Below, in pieces: positions 14,383 to 23,346 of a stretch of DNA of 41,054 nt (position 1 is its first letter; each line of letters opens with the position of its first letter). The stretch lies in contig NZ_ML123050.1 of assembly GCF_003846175.1 (NCBI RefSeq), positions 236,191 through 277,244 of the forward strand. The letters run 5' to 3'. The notes beneath the pieces were generated by a model. That model did not search any database. It was not told the origin of the DNA and was given only the letters and a program-made list of their open reading frames with translations. The stretch comes from Streptomyces sp. ADI95-17 (GTDB lineage: Bacteria > Actinomycetota > Actinomycetes > Streptomycetales > Streptomycetaceae). The position numbers and the translations under genes are program-made.

Positions 14383-15285
14383 ATGACTCTTGACGATCTC
14401 CGTGTCTTCACCGCGGTCTGCCGGACCAGCTCACTGAGTGCGGCTGCCCGCGACCTGTCCTGCACGCAGTCTGCGGTCAGTCAGCATGTGAAGCGGCTTG
14501 AGCGGGAGCTGGGTCTGAGCCTGCTCGAACGGCACACGCGCGGGGTGGTGCCGACTCCCGCCGGGCGCGTGCTGTACGCGGCGGTCACCGAGGGCCTCGG
14601 CTGCATCGACCACGCACTGCGTCGGCTCGAAGAAGTGGCACGGGCGGAAGGCGGATCGGTGCGGGTCACGACAGGGGCCACGACCGTCCGGCACTTCATG
14701 TCCGCGGCCGTTGTCGACTTCCGACGGCGCTTTCCCCAGGCCAGCATCGAATTCCAGACCGAAACCTCCAGTCGGGGCTGCTTCGACGCGCTCACTGCCG
14801 GCGGCGTCGACCTCGCCTGGATCACCCTGGGGCCCGCGACTCGCACCATTGAGCAGCGCCCTGTTGTCGAGCTTCCCTGGTCGCTTGCCGTCTCGGCAGC
14901 CGATCCTCTGGCGGCCAAGGCCTTCCTGGAACCGGCTGACCTGCAGGACGCCCGGCTCATCGGACTCCCGGAGAACTCGACCTCCCGCCAGCAGCTTGGC
15001 ACCTGGCTTGCCGAATCCGGGATCCGGCCGGTGTTTGACACCAGCGTCGCAGATTGGGACACCGCGATCCTTCTGGCCGAGCTGGGACTGGGCCACGCCG
15101 TCGTCCCGGCCCTGCCGGCCTGGAGCGGCCCCGGACACCCGGACCTGCGGCTGATTCCCATCCCCGCACTCCCTGCCCTCACAGCGGGCTGGGCGGTGCG
15201 CCGCTGGGACGCCCTCGCCCCGCTGGCCCGAGCGTTCGCCGAGACCGTCGCGCACCACTGCGGCACGCAGGCCGTCATGGGATAG
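14383..15285 (+). CDS. LysR-type transcriptional regulator
   Basis: A 300-residue regulator. Residues 1-60 form the LysR winged helix (MTLDDLRVFTAVCRTSSLSA, then AARDLSCTQSAVSQHVKRLE). The rest is the periplasmic-binding-protein-like effector domain, with typical HFMSAAVVDFRRRFPQ and ELGLGHAVVPALPAW segments. ATG 14383 matches the family start. There is no separate Shine-Dalgarno because the operator palindrome occupies that place, which suggests a leaderless or nearly leaderless message. It is divergent from the reductase/DUF6817/P450 operon, its most likely target, probably in response to a small substrate of that pathway. A hairpin follows. Confidence 0.93.
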   Translation: MTLDDLRVFTAVCRTSSLSAAARDLSCTQSAVSQHVKRLERELGLSLLERHTRGVVPTPAGRVLYAAVTEGLGCIDHALRRLEEVARAEGGSVRVTTGATTVRHFMSAAVVDFRRRFPQASIEFQTETSSRGCFDALTAGGVDLAWITLGPATRTIEQRPVVELPWSLAVSAADPLAAKAFLEPADLQDARLIGLPENSTSRQQLGTWLAESGIRPVFDTSVADWDTAILLAELGLGHAVVPALPAWSGPGHPDLRLIPIPALPALTAGWAVRRWDALAPLARAFAETVAHHCGTQAVMG

Positions 15286-15292
15286 ACACCGG

Positions 15293-15322
15293 CTGAGGGT
15301 CGCGTCCGCGTCCAACCCTCAG
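15293..15322 (+). terminator. Hairpin after the LysR gene
   Basis: Perfect 8-bp stem CTGAGGGT / ACCCTCAG with a 14-nt loop, starting 8 bp past the LysR stop codon. Confidence 0.65.
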
Positions 15323-15324
15323 TG

Positions 15325-15620
15325 GTGATCAGCCGCTCGATGCGCCAGGGTGCTCCATCGTTCGGCGGGCATGGACGCCGCCTCGTCCAGAAGTCGGTCC
15401 AGGCTGGTACGCAGGTCGGCGACGAGTTCGGCGCCACTGCGCCCGGCGCCTTCGTGCAGCACGCGGTCCAGCGTGACAGCGTCGGCGCGAGGGCCGGGCT
15501 GGGTTGCCGGTGCGGGCGAGGGTCAGCAGCCAGCGGTAGACGTCGGCGCTGCGGGCGAGGTGGGTGACGACGTGGCCGCGGCTCCAGCCGGTCAGCGACG
15601 GCGAGTACGCCGAGGAGGGC
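15325..15620 (-). pseudogene. Maleylpyruvate-isomerase-like (DinB-fold) protein relic
   Basis: One minus frame reads LTGWSRGHVVTHLARSADVY and then RWLLTLARTGNP. After a shift near 15495 another reads GPRADAVTLDRVLHEGAGRS, then GAELVADLRTSLDRLLDEAA and ERWSTLAHRAADHH to a stop at about 15325. 'GW.RGHV..H.AR.AD' is the metal-binding signature of mycothiol-dependent maleylpyruvate-isomerase-like proteins. The beginning is lost at about 15620. Confidence 0.7.
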
Positions 15621-15649
15621 CTGGCGGACGGAGACGGGACGGCGGCGCT

Positions 15650-15785
15650 GAGCAGGGCGGCGGCCGGGGTGCTGGAGGCCGAGCGGGTGACCGAGCTGGA
15701 ACAGCTCGGGATGGTGTGGTCCGAGCAGGAAGCGGCCTGGGCGGACGGGATCGCCGTCGCCAACCAGATACTTACTGTGATCGGG
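15650..15785 (+). pseudogene. Helicase-associated (HA) domain fragment
   Basis: The plus frame reads RVTELEQLGMVWSEQEAAWA and continues DGIAVANQIL, matching the helicase-associated domain repeated at the end of some actinobacterial helicases ('LE.LGMVWS...AWE.G...A'). Only one unit is visible. It abuts the opposite-strand relic at 15325-15620, so the junction near 15640 is a rearrangement point. Confidence 0.55.
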
Positions 15786-15881
15786 GTGCAAGTCGCTCGG
15801 CTTGGCTGAATAAGTGCGCAGGGCGCAAGGCCCGTCCGTACGGATGAGCCCTGCATGAGGCTCTCGTGGGACTGGGTCGGG

Positions 15882-16050
15882 TCAGAGCACGGCGACGTAG
15901 AACGCGGTGGCTGCGCCACCGGCGTCGGCGTTGCGGGTGGCCACCTGGACACCCTTCCCGTCAGCGCCGCCGCCTGCGATGGCGCGGAGGGGGTAGCCGA
16001 AACCGTCACGGCTGGGCGTAGGGCGAGTCCGCGCGAGTCCGTGCTCCGCC
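15882..16050 (-). pseudogene. Unrecognised C-terminal protein fragment
   Basis: A minus frame with protein-like composition ends in YPLRAIAGGGADGKGVQVAT and then RNADAGGAATAFYVAVL before a stop at 15882. It looks like the beta-rich end of a secreted or phage-type protein. No start and no family are visible, and it may be chance. Low confidence. Confidence 0.25.
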
Positions 16051-16179
16051 GCATCTGACGGATACCTGCCAAGTCGGGGATCCGCCAGGGCAGAACGGTC
16101 GACACGCAGGTTGCCTCCGCGAAAACTCTTCGCAGTACCCGGCACCACCCATCACCGGGTGCGCGGAGGAGAGTCATCC

Positions 16180-19100
16180 ATGACCAGATTATCCGCGAGG
16201 CACAGAGCCCGGCTGCTGGCAGCGGGGCTGTCGCTCGTACTTCTGCCGGCAGGGCAGGCCGTCGCAGCAGGGGCGTTGGGGACGGCGGGGGCGGGCACCG
16301 ACCGTGCCACGTCACCCGTGCACACACCGAGCACCGCGAGAACCGTCACCCTGATCACCGGTGACCAGGTGACCGTGACCGACCTCGGCGCGGGCCGGAA
16401 GTCGGTCTCCGTGGAGCGTCCCGACGGCGCGACCGGAGCGGTTCGCAGCGAGATGTCCGACGGCCGGATCACCGTCGTGCCCGACGAGGCCCGGCCCTAC
16501 CTCCAGGCGGGCGTTCTCGACGCCGAACTCTTCGACGTCACCGCTCTGATCGAGCAGGGGCTCGGTGACCCGTCGTCCGACGGCCTCCCGCTCATCGTGA
16601 CGTACACGAAGAACGCCCGCAGCACGACGCCCCGCGGAGCCCGCCAGGTCCGTGGTCTGCCCAGCTTGGGCGGTGCGGCCCTGGAGGCGTCGAAGTCCGG
16701 GGAGTTCTGGCGCACGGTCGCACCGGACATCACGTCCGGAGCGCGCAGCGCGACTTCGGGTCGTGTGCGTCTGTCGGGCGGCGTCGAAAGGATCTGGCTT
16801 GACGCACGCGTCGACGCCGCGATGGAGTCCAGCAACTCCCAGATCGGCACCCCCGCTGCCTGGGAGGCCGGGCTGACCGGCAAGGGTGTCAAGGTCGCCG
16901 TCCTCGACACGGGCGTGGACCTGACCCACCCCGATCTCAAGGACCGGGTGAGCGAGACCAGGAGCTTCATCGACGGGCAGGAGGTCGCCGACCGGAACGG
17001 ACACGGCACGCATGTCTCGTCCACGGTCGGTGGCAGCGGCGCGGCGTCCGACGGCAAGGAGAAGGGCGTCGCGCCCGGCGCCACTCTCGCCGTCGGCAAG
17101 GTTCTCAACAACCAGGGGTCCGGCACCGAATCGCAGATCATCGCCGGCATGGAGTGGGCAGCCAAGGACGTCCACGCCAAGATCATCTCCATGAGCCTCG
17201 GATCGTCACAGGGCAGTGACGGCACCGACCCGATGGCCCAGTCGGTGAACACCCTCTCCAAGGACACGGGCACCCTGTTCGTGATCGCGGCCGGCAACGC
17301 ATACTCCCCCGGCACCATCGGCTCCCCCGGCGCAGCCGACTCCGCACTGACGATCGGCGCGGTCGACTCCGCCGACCGGCGTGCCCCCTTCTCCAGCCAG
17401 GGCCCACGCTTCGGCGACAACGCGCTGAAACCCGACCTGTCCGCGCCGGGCGTGGACATCCTCGCGGCCCGTTCCCAGCTGGTGAGCGGCAGCGGCCCGT
17501 ACACATCGAAGAGCGGTACGTCCATGGCCACCCCGCACGTCGCGGGCGTGGCGGCGCTGCTCGCCGAGAAGCACCCCGACTGGAGCGGACAGCAGCTCAA
17601 GGACGGGCTGATGAGCACTTCCAAGCAGATCAGCGGCACGTCGTACGAGGTGGGTGCGGGCCGCGTGGACGTCCCGTCCGCGATCGCCGCGCAGATCACC
17701 GCGACCGGCAGCGCCGACCTCGGCTTCTTCAGCTGGCCCTACGAGGCGAACAAGCCGGTCACGAAGACGCTGACCTACACCAACGCCTCCGACCGTCCGG
17801 TCACCCTGGCGCTGACCGCCGAGGGCGCTCCCGCCGGCGTGGTCACCCTCGCGGATGCCACCCTCACCGTGCCCGCACACGGCACCGCGCAGACCACGGT
17901 CACCGGTGACGGGACCTCCGCGCCCGTCGGCGCGACCTCCGGCCGGATCGTCGCCAAGAACGGTGACACGGTGGTGGCGCACACGGCCTTCGGCCTGACC
18001 AAGGAGAACGAGCGCTACACCCTCACCGTCCACGTCAAGGACCGCGACGGTGCCGCATCCGCCGCGTACCTGACCGTAAAGCAGCTGGCCATGGACGTGG
18101 ATCCCATCCCTGCCGCGGTCGATGACTCCGGCACGCTCAAGCTGCGTCTGCAGCCCGGCATGTACGCCCTGTCCAGCTTCCTCGACGTGCGCGGCAGCAG
18201 GGGCAAGGACTCGCTCGGTCTCGGTCTGCTCACCGAGCCCGAGGTCACCATGGACCGGGACCGCGAAGTCACCCTCGACGGGACGAAGTTGCGGGAGATC
18301 CGGACCGAGGTGGACCAGCGGACCGAGACCCGTCAGCTGATTATGAAGTTCAACCGGTCCGCGAACGGCGCGTCCTTCGCGCCGGCCGTGCAGGTCCCGC
18401 CGAAGTACGACAGCATCTTCGCCGCACCGACCCGCAAGCCCGCCACGGGCACCTTCGAGTACCGGACCGTCTGGCGGCTCGGCAAGCCGCAACTCGATGT
18501 CGAAGCAGGCGGCAAGCGGCTCGGCGAGACGGCCGTGCAGTATGGGTCGGACATGTTCACCGGGCAGAAGCGGATGGCCCTGGTGGACGCGGGCGCCGGA
18601 TCCACCGCCGACTACACCGGCAAGGACGTGGCGGGCAGAGCGGTCGTCGTGTGTCGCACCGACGCGATCACGACCGTCGAGTTGGCCCAGAACGCACGGG
18701 ATGCGGGCGCCAGGGCTCTGTTCGTCACCGACGAGGCTCCCGGACGGCTGATGGCCGACTTCAGCGCGGCCGACGGGGAGACTCGTCCCCTGTACAGCGC
18801 GACGGTGAACGCGCAGGACGGGGCGCGACTGATCGAGGCCGCTCGGCTCGGCCGGGGCGTGGAACTGACCGGCACCGAGTTCACGCCTTATGTCTACGAC
18901 CTCAGCAAGGGGTACTCGGGGGCGATCCCCGCTGATCTGACGTACCGGCCGGGCAAGAGGGAACTGGCCGTGGTCAACAACAAGTTCCACGCGCCGAAGG
19001 CCGCCGACGGCGGCGAGTTCCGCTACTCGATCACCGACAGCTTCCCCTACGGCATGGGATTCCAGGAGAAGATCAAGTTCCCCGCGGAGCGCACCGACTA

Positions 19101-19914
19101 CGTCAGCGCAGGCCCCGACCAGGGCTGGCACGAGTCCATGTCCAGCGGCCCGGGTGCCCTGGAGGAGCGCAGCGGCATCGTGCACTACCGCGGCGGCACA
19201 CGCTCCGGGACCGACTGGTTCAAGCCGGTCCTGCACCCGTGGCTGGGTACCGGTCTCGGCTGGGGCCAGCGTCGCGCGGGCAACGACCTGGAGTTCAACA
19301 CGCCGGGCTGGGGCGACTCGGGACCGGACCACACCGGCTTCGGCGAAGTGTTCAACCAGAAGTCGCTGACCCAGTTCACCGAGGTGTACGTGGACGGGGT
19401 GCAGGTCGACCGGAAGAAGAGCTCGGGGGTGCACGCCTGGCGCGTCAAGCCGACCGAGCAGGACTTCAAGGTGGTCACCGACACCACGATGGACCCGGAC
19501 GTCTGGCGGCTCTCCACGAAGGGCCACTCCGAATGGACCTTCAAGTCGTCCGCCACGCCGGCCGACCGGTGGACATATCTGCCGATGCTCAACCTCGGGT
19601 TCGACATCGACACCGACCTGCACGGTGATGTGCGAGCCGGAAAGCGCCTGGATCTCGGGATCTTCTCCGAATACGTCAAGGGCGCTTCGGACACCGGGAG
19701 GATCACCGGCTCCACTCTGGAGGTCTCCTTCGACGACGGCGCGACGTGGACATCCGTCGGACTCGACGGCGTACGGGGCAAGTCCGCTGCCTGGACCGGC
19801 TCCGTGCGGGTGCCGGACGACACGCAGTACATCTCCGTGCGGGCGTCGGCCGCCGACAACAAGGGCGGCTCGGTCGAGCAGGAGATCATCCGTGCGGTAG
19901 GCGTGCGGAAGTAA
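16180..19914 (+). CDS. Large secreted subtilisin-family (S8) serine protease
   Basis: A 1,244-residue exported protease. A signal peptide is at residues 1-33 (RHRARLLAAGLSLVLLPAGQ, then AVAAGA). A pro-region of about 180 residues follows. The S8 domain has the triad Asp243 (VAVLDTGVD), His275 (NGHGTHVS) and Ser448 (GTSMATPHVAG), with oxyanion Asn373 (IAAGN). The C-terminal ~700 residues are beta-rich and include a region like a protease-associated fold (about 790-905: GKDVAGRAVVVCR, ALFVTDEAPG), unusually placed after the catalytic domain. ATG 16180 follows GGAGGAG, deciding the start. It stands alone, with a hairpin downstream, and probably supports extracellular protein digestion. Confidence 0.95.
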   Translation: MTRLSARHRARLLAAGLSLVLLPAGQAVAAGALGTAGAGTDRATSPVHTPSTARTVTLITGDQVTVTDLGAGRKSVSVERPDGATGAVRSEMSDGRITVVPDEARPYLQAGVLDAELFDVTALIEQGLGDPSSDGLPLIVTYTKNARSTTPRGARQVRGLPSLGGAALEASKSGEFWRTVAPDITSGARSATSGRVRLSGGVERIWLDARVDAAMESSNSQIGTPAAWEAGLTGKGVKVAVLDTGVDLTHPDLKDRVSETRSFIDGQEVADRNGHGTHVSSTVGGSGAASDGKEKGVAPGATLAVGKVLNNQGSGTESQIIAGMEWAAKDVHAKIISMSLGSSQGSDGTDPMAQSVNTLSKDTGTLFVIAAGNAYSPGTIGSPGAADSALTIGAVDSADRRAPFSSQGPRFGDNALKPDLSAPGVDILAARSQLVSGSGPYTSKSGTSMATPHVAGVAALLAEKHPDWSGQQLKDGLMSTSKQISGTSYEVGAGRVDVPSAIAAQITATGSADLGFFSWPYEANKPVTKTLTYTNASDRPVTLALTAEGAPAGVVTLADATLTVPAHGTAQTTVTGDGTSAPVGATSGRIVAKNGDTVVAHTAFGLTKENERYTLTVHVKDRDGAASAAYLTVKQLAMDVDPIPAAVDDSGTLKLRLQPGMYALSSFLDVRGSRGKDSLGLGLLTEPEVTMDRDREVTLDGTKLREIRTEVDQRTETRQLIMKFNRSANGASFAPAVQVPPKYDSIFAAPTRKPATGTFEYRTVWRLGKPQLDVEAGGKRLGETAVQYGSDMFTGQKRMALVDAGAGSTADYTGKDVAGRAVVVCRTDAITTVELAQNARDAGARALFVTDEAPGRLMADFSAADGETRPLYSATVNAQDGARLIEAARLGRGVELTGTEFTPYVYDLSKGYSGAIPADLTYRPGKRELAVVNNKFHAPKAADGGEFRYSITDSFPYGMGFQEKIKFPAERTDYVSAGPDQGWHESMSSGPGALEERSGIVHYRGGTRSGTDWFKPVLHPWLGTGLGWGQRRAGNDLEFNTPGWGDSGPDHTGFGEVFNQKSLTQFTEVYVDGVQVDRKKSSGVHAWRVKPTEQDFKVVTDTTMDPDVWRLSTKGHSEWTFKSSATPADRWTYLPMLNLGFDIDTDLHGDVRAGKRLDLGIFSEYVKGASDTGRITGSTLEVSFDDGATWTSVGLDGVRGKSAAWTGSVRVPDDTQYISVRASAADNKGGSVEQEIIRAVGVRK

Positions 19915-19921
19915 CCGGCCG

Positions 19922-19957
19922 GGTGGGAGCCACGCAGTCGGCGGCGCGGCTCCCACC
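19922..19957 (+). terminator. Hairpin after the subtilase gene
   Basis: Perfect 10-bp stem GGTGGGAGCC / GGCTCCCACC with a 16-nt loop, 7 bp past the stop. Confidence 0.8.
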
Positions 19958-20005
19958 TGCCGTGTGCGCGGTGCAAAGGCCGCACCCTGCACGTAGTGCT
20001 GCTCA

Positions 20006-20545
20006 TGGCACGCCCGGGCGGGCCGAGCGCCGTGCCCGGATTCTGGACACCGCTGTCGAGCACTTCGCGCAGTGGGTTCGTGGGTTCCATGCCTCGTCGC
20101 TCGCTCGGATCGCAAAGGACGTAGGGATCACGCAGGGCGGGGAGCGGCTCTTCGTGCGCGAGCCGCAGTCCGCCGTCGAGACCTTTCAGACGCTGCTCGG
20201 CCTCGCGGCGTACAACGCCGAGCGGCCTGGCCGCGACAAGATGGTCAACGCGCTGGTGGGTGAGGCGGGCGAGCGGGGCCACCCCGCGCACGACTTCTTC
20301 GTCGGCCGCTAACGCAGAGTCGTCGAGGCGATCGGCAGGGGCTTCGGGACGCCGTCGAGCGTGGTGAGGTCAGGCCCGACACCGGGCCGGAGGCGCCGGC
20401 CGCGGAGATCGCGGCGGTGATGGACGGGCTGCAGCTGCAGTGGGCGCTCGCCCCGGAGACGTACGCCATGGTGGGGCGGCTGCGGGGCTGCTTCGACCGG
20501 TTGCTGCGGTCGGTGACGGTGGACGGGGCGGGGCTGCCGGAACGG
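20006..20545 (+). pseudogene. TetR-family regulator relic
   Basis: Joining frames gives ERRARILDTAVEHFAQW, SLARIAKDVGITQGG (the TetR helix-turn-helix, where relatives go on to LHYHF), then AAYNAERPGRDKMVNALVGE and AGERGHPAHDFFV, and finally AAEIAAVMDGLQLQWALAPE with YAMVGRLRGCFDRLL. Several small indels and an internal deletion after the helix-turn-helix break the frame, and a stop lies at 20310-20312. It once probably controlled a neighbouring sugar or ester gene. Confidence 0.75.
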
Positions 20546-20551
20546 TCCGGT

Positions 20552-20593
20552 GGCGAGGCGGGCCGGTCGGAGAGCCGACCGGCCTGCCTCGCC
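20552..20593. terminator. Long bidirectional hairpin between TetR relic and esterase
   Basis: Two 19-nt arms (20552-20570 and 20575-20593), complementary except for one central mismatch, with a 4-nt loop AGAG. It lies 8 bp beyond the esterase stop (20601, minus strand) and just past the TetR relic, so it can end transcripts from both sides. It is by far the strongest hairpin seen in the window. Confidence 0.85.
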
Positions 20594-20600
20594 GTCCGGG

Positions 20601-22058
20601 TCAGCCCAGCCAGATCTCGCGGACCGGGCCCAGAGGGTCGGACTCGGCGTGCGGTTCGGCGTCCCAGATCATCGTGGAGCGCTGTGAGGTGGTGTAGCGC
20701 GGCCAGCCGGCACCCGGGTCGAGATCGGTCACGAAGGCGACCCAGGCGGAGTGCATGACGTCGGTCAGGCGCTGCGGCGGGTTCTCGCCCAGAGCTGCGG
20801 TGACACCTTCGGCGTCGGCGGGCAGGCCGAAGGCGAAGGGCAGGTCGAGGCAGTGGCTTGCCAGGCCCGCGTAGGTCCCGGCGGTGGACGTGTAATTGAA
20901 CTGGTAGAGCCAGGTGGGGAGTTGGCGGGCGGCGCGGGCCTCGGCGATGGCGAGGGAGGGGGCACGGAAGGTGGTGTCGGTGGCCGCCTGGCCGAGGAGG
21001 GCGCCCGGGGTGTCCTTGTTGAGGTCGAGGAAGCGCTGGGTGCGGTCCGGGTCCAGGCCCATGGCGGCGAGCGCGGCGCGCAGTGTCTCCTCGCCGCCGT
21101 CCGGGGCGGGCATGAGGTTGAACTCGTGGGAGGTGAAACCGAGCATCAGCGGGGTGCCGGTGCCCGCGTCGCCGGTGGTGAGAGCGTCCATCACCGGGAC
21201 GGGGATCAGATCGCCGTCGGCGAAGGGGGCGAGGGCGACCAGCGGCAGCGACTGGCGCTCGGGACCGGGCGCGTTCAACGCGTCCATGAGGGCGAGGTGC
21301 CCGTCGTCGGACTTGTCGCGGAGCGCGGCGGCGGTCGCCGGGACCCCGGTCCGCTCGGTGAACAGGCGGGAGACGGTCAGCGCCATGTCACGTCCCTGCG
21401 GCTGCATCACCGCTCCGGACACCGAGATCGCGCCCCGGAACAGGCCCTGCGCGGCAGGCGTCGCGAGCAGTGTCTGGACTGCGCCGCCGCCCGCCGACTG
21501 ACCCGCGACGGTCACCTTGGACGGGTCGCCGCCGAAGGCCGCGATGTTGTCACGCACCCGCTGAAGGGCCGCGATCCAGTCGAGCACCCCACGGTTGTCG
21601 GGCGCGTCCGCCAGGTGCAGGAAGCCCTCGATGCCCAGCCGGTAACCGAGCGAGATCACGATCACGCCGTCCCGGTTGAAGGCCGCCCCGTCGTACCAGG
21701 GGCTGGCTGCCGAACCGGCCACGTAACCACCGCCGTGGATCCACACCAGGACCGGGAGGCCGCTCCCGGCAGGGGAGGCGACGTCCGGGGTGAACACATT
21801 CAGGTTGAGGATCGATTCGCCCGGAACGGTCGGCTCGGGAATGGTCGTGACCTCTCCGAACGGACGGCGCTGAGCGGTCGGCCCGTACGCCGTCGCGTCC
21901 ATCACCTCGGTCCACGGCTCGGGCGGAACCGGAGCCGCGAACCGCAGCTCACCGACCGGCGGCGCGGCGTACGGGATGCCGAGGAAACGCATCCCGCTCT
22001 CGCGGCGCTCGCCGCGCACGGGGCCGCTGCTGGTCAGGACGGTGGGGCTGGTGGTCAT
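20601..22058 (-). CDS. Type-B carboxylesterase
   Basis: A 485-residue alpha/beta-hydrolase of the carboxylesterase/p-nitrobenzyl-esterase family, which cleaves carboxylic esters. The oxyanion HGGG is at residues 108-111 (VWIHGGGY), the nucleophile Ser188 is in GQSAGGG, and the acid is probably the Glu in GFTSHEF with the His in GLASHCLDLPFAFG. Length is normal and there is no signal peptide, so it should be cytoplasmic. The ATG overlaps the stop of a frame carrying a GH3 relic (TGATG at 22060-22056), and GGAG lies about 9 bp upstream inside that frame. It ends next to the long hairpin at 20552-20593. Confidence 0.93.
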   Translation of the reverse strand: MTTSPTVLTSSGPVRGERRESGMRFLGIPYAAPPVGELRFAAPVPPEPWTEVMDATAYGPTAQRRPFGEVTTIPEPTVPGESILNLNVFTPDVASPAGSGLPVLVWIHGGGYVAGSAASPWYDGAAFNRDGVIVISLGYRLGIEGFLHLADAPDNRGVLDWIAALQRVRDNIAAFGGDPSKVTVAGQSAGGGAVQTLLATPAAQGLFRGAISVSGAVMQPQGRDMALTVSRLFTERTGVPATAAALRDKSDDGHLALMDALNAPGPERQSLPLVALAPFADGDLIPVPVMDALTTGDAGTGTPLMLGFTSHEFNLMPAPDGGEETLRAALAAMGLDPDRTQRFLDLNKDTPGALLGQAATDTTFRAPSLAIAEARAARQLPTWLYQFNYTSTAGTYAGLASHCLDLPFAFGLPADAEGVTAALGENPPQRLTDVMHSAWVAFVTDLDPGAGWPRYTTSQRSTMIWDAEPHAESDPLGPVREIWLG

Positions 22059-22590
22059 CAGGGGTGACTCCTGCTCTGCGGGTGGAGGTCGGGCATCCGG
22101 GTACCCAAAGCGTCGCAGAGGCCCAGATCGGCCCCGAAGGGGGAAACCGGATCGGCCGTGTCGTGGGGCACGTCGGACCGGGACGCCTCGACCGCGGCCA
22201 TCGAGCGCGGCAGCTCGTACGGCAGTCGGCCCACTGCCCTGGCCCGTCCGGACGCCACATCGAGCAGCGCCTCGTCGCTCGCGCCGAAGTCGACGATCAG
22301 CGCCGCCGCCCGCTCGGCGGTCTCCGGGATGGCGGCAGGCCGCTCCAGGTTGAGACAGACGACGGGCGGTACGGCGTCGAGGAGGTCCAGGACTCGCTTC
22401 GGCTCCTCCTCTGTGAAGTCCAGGCGCCCGGAGTGGAAGAGCTGTTCGAACTTGCTCTCCCGGAACTCGTACGGGGTGAACGGGCGCAGCATCGCGAGGT
22501 CCGCGTCCGCGGGGGCGTCCACCAACTCGCCGAACCGGGCCGCGACCCGCGTGTCGAGACCTTCGACGTACGGCTTCGGATGTTTGTCGG
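22058..22590 (-). pseudogene. GH3 glycosidase C-terminal fragment
   Basis: The minus frame reads KPYVEGLDTRVAARFGELVD, PADADLAMLRPFTPYEFRES, KFEQLFHSGRLDFTEEE, VPPVVCLNLERPAAIPETAE, AAALIVDFGASDEALLDV and GRLPYELPRSMAAVEASRSD, up to SPFGADLGL. This is the C-terminal alpha/beta-sandwich domain of GH3 beta-glucosidase-type enzymes (GRLP.ELPRS is the family block). The whole catalytic TIM barrel is missing. The frame overlaps the esterase ATG, so a coupled GH3-esterase pair probably existed once. Confidence 0.8.
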
Positions 22591-22789
22591 CCGCAGAAGC
22601 CCCACAGCAGTTCCAGGGCACTCCGCCGATCTCGTCGTCCGCGACCGAGGCCAGCGGCCGGCCTGACCCGTCACGGGACATGTCCGCCACGCAAAGCACC
22701 AGATCAGAACCCATGACGAGCCACCGAACCATCCATGAGCCAGTGCTTGGGCCTGTTCTCCACGGGCTGTCCGACGAGGGTGCAGGTGG

Positions 22790-23060
22790 CCCAGGGCTGG
22801 CGGATGGTGATGCCGCGGATCCGACGGACACGGCGAATTCGTCGCCGCTCATCCGGGCCGCGATTGCCTGGCGGCTCGCGGTCCTGCGGGCGACGCGTCG
22901 GCCGATGATCTGGATGACGGCGTCGCCCGCAGCGTGCCGTAGGTGTCGTTGAGAGCCTTGAAGCCGATCCTGTCCGGCAGCAGGACATGCAGGGTGTCAC
23001 GGCGGCGGGTGCGCAGAAGACGTTCGCTGTGCGCGATGAGTCCGCCGTTTCCGAGGACGC
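22790..23060 (-). pseudogene. GGDEF (diguanylate cyclase) domain fragment
   Basis: One frame gives SERLLRTRRRDTLHVLLPDR then IGFKALNDTYGTLR. After a one-base shift near 22930 a second gives GDAVIQIIGRRVARRTASRQ and AIAARMSGDEFAVSV. The D-x-x-x-F-K-x-x-N-D-x-Y-G motif followed by SGDEF is the core of a GGDEF domain that makes cyclic di-GMP. Both ends are lost and the frame is broken. Confidence 0.75.
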
Positions 23061-23061
23061 C

Positions 23062-23346
23062 GCTCGGCTCCCTGTCGGGTCGGTCACGGCTGGGTGGATC
23101 ACTTGCTTCGGAGCGGGCGGGCAGGGTTTCGTTGTCGCGGGCCGAGGCTGCGGTGGAGCATGAGCCGGCCGTGTACCCGCTCGACCGTGGCTGTGGGGTC
23201 GCTGCTGCTGTCCGGCAGTGGGGGGCGGTGTCGGGTCGTCTGTCTGCCGGATCCTGTTCTTGTGGCCAACGTGCGGTGGCCAGCGGGTACCGCCGCCCTC
23301 GCAACGGCAGTCCTGAAGGTCTGGAAGCGGTTGCGAGGAAGCGGCA
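23062..23346. other. Stretch without a recognisable gene
   Basis: About 285 bp between the GGDEF relic and the HAD phosphatase stop. Open frames on both strands are Arg/Pro/Ser-rich and have no recognisable motif. No clear terminator or repeat was found. Confidence 0.4.

Noticed and set aside
17206..20115. 969-residue open frame on the minus strand
   Set aside because: Antisense to the subtilase gene. Composition is typical of a shadow frame (Arg, His, Val, Gly) and no domain is visible.
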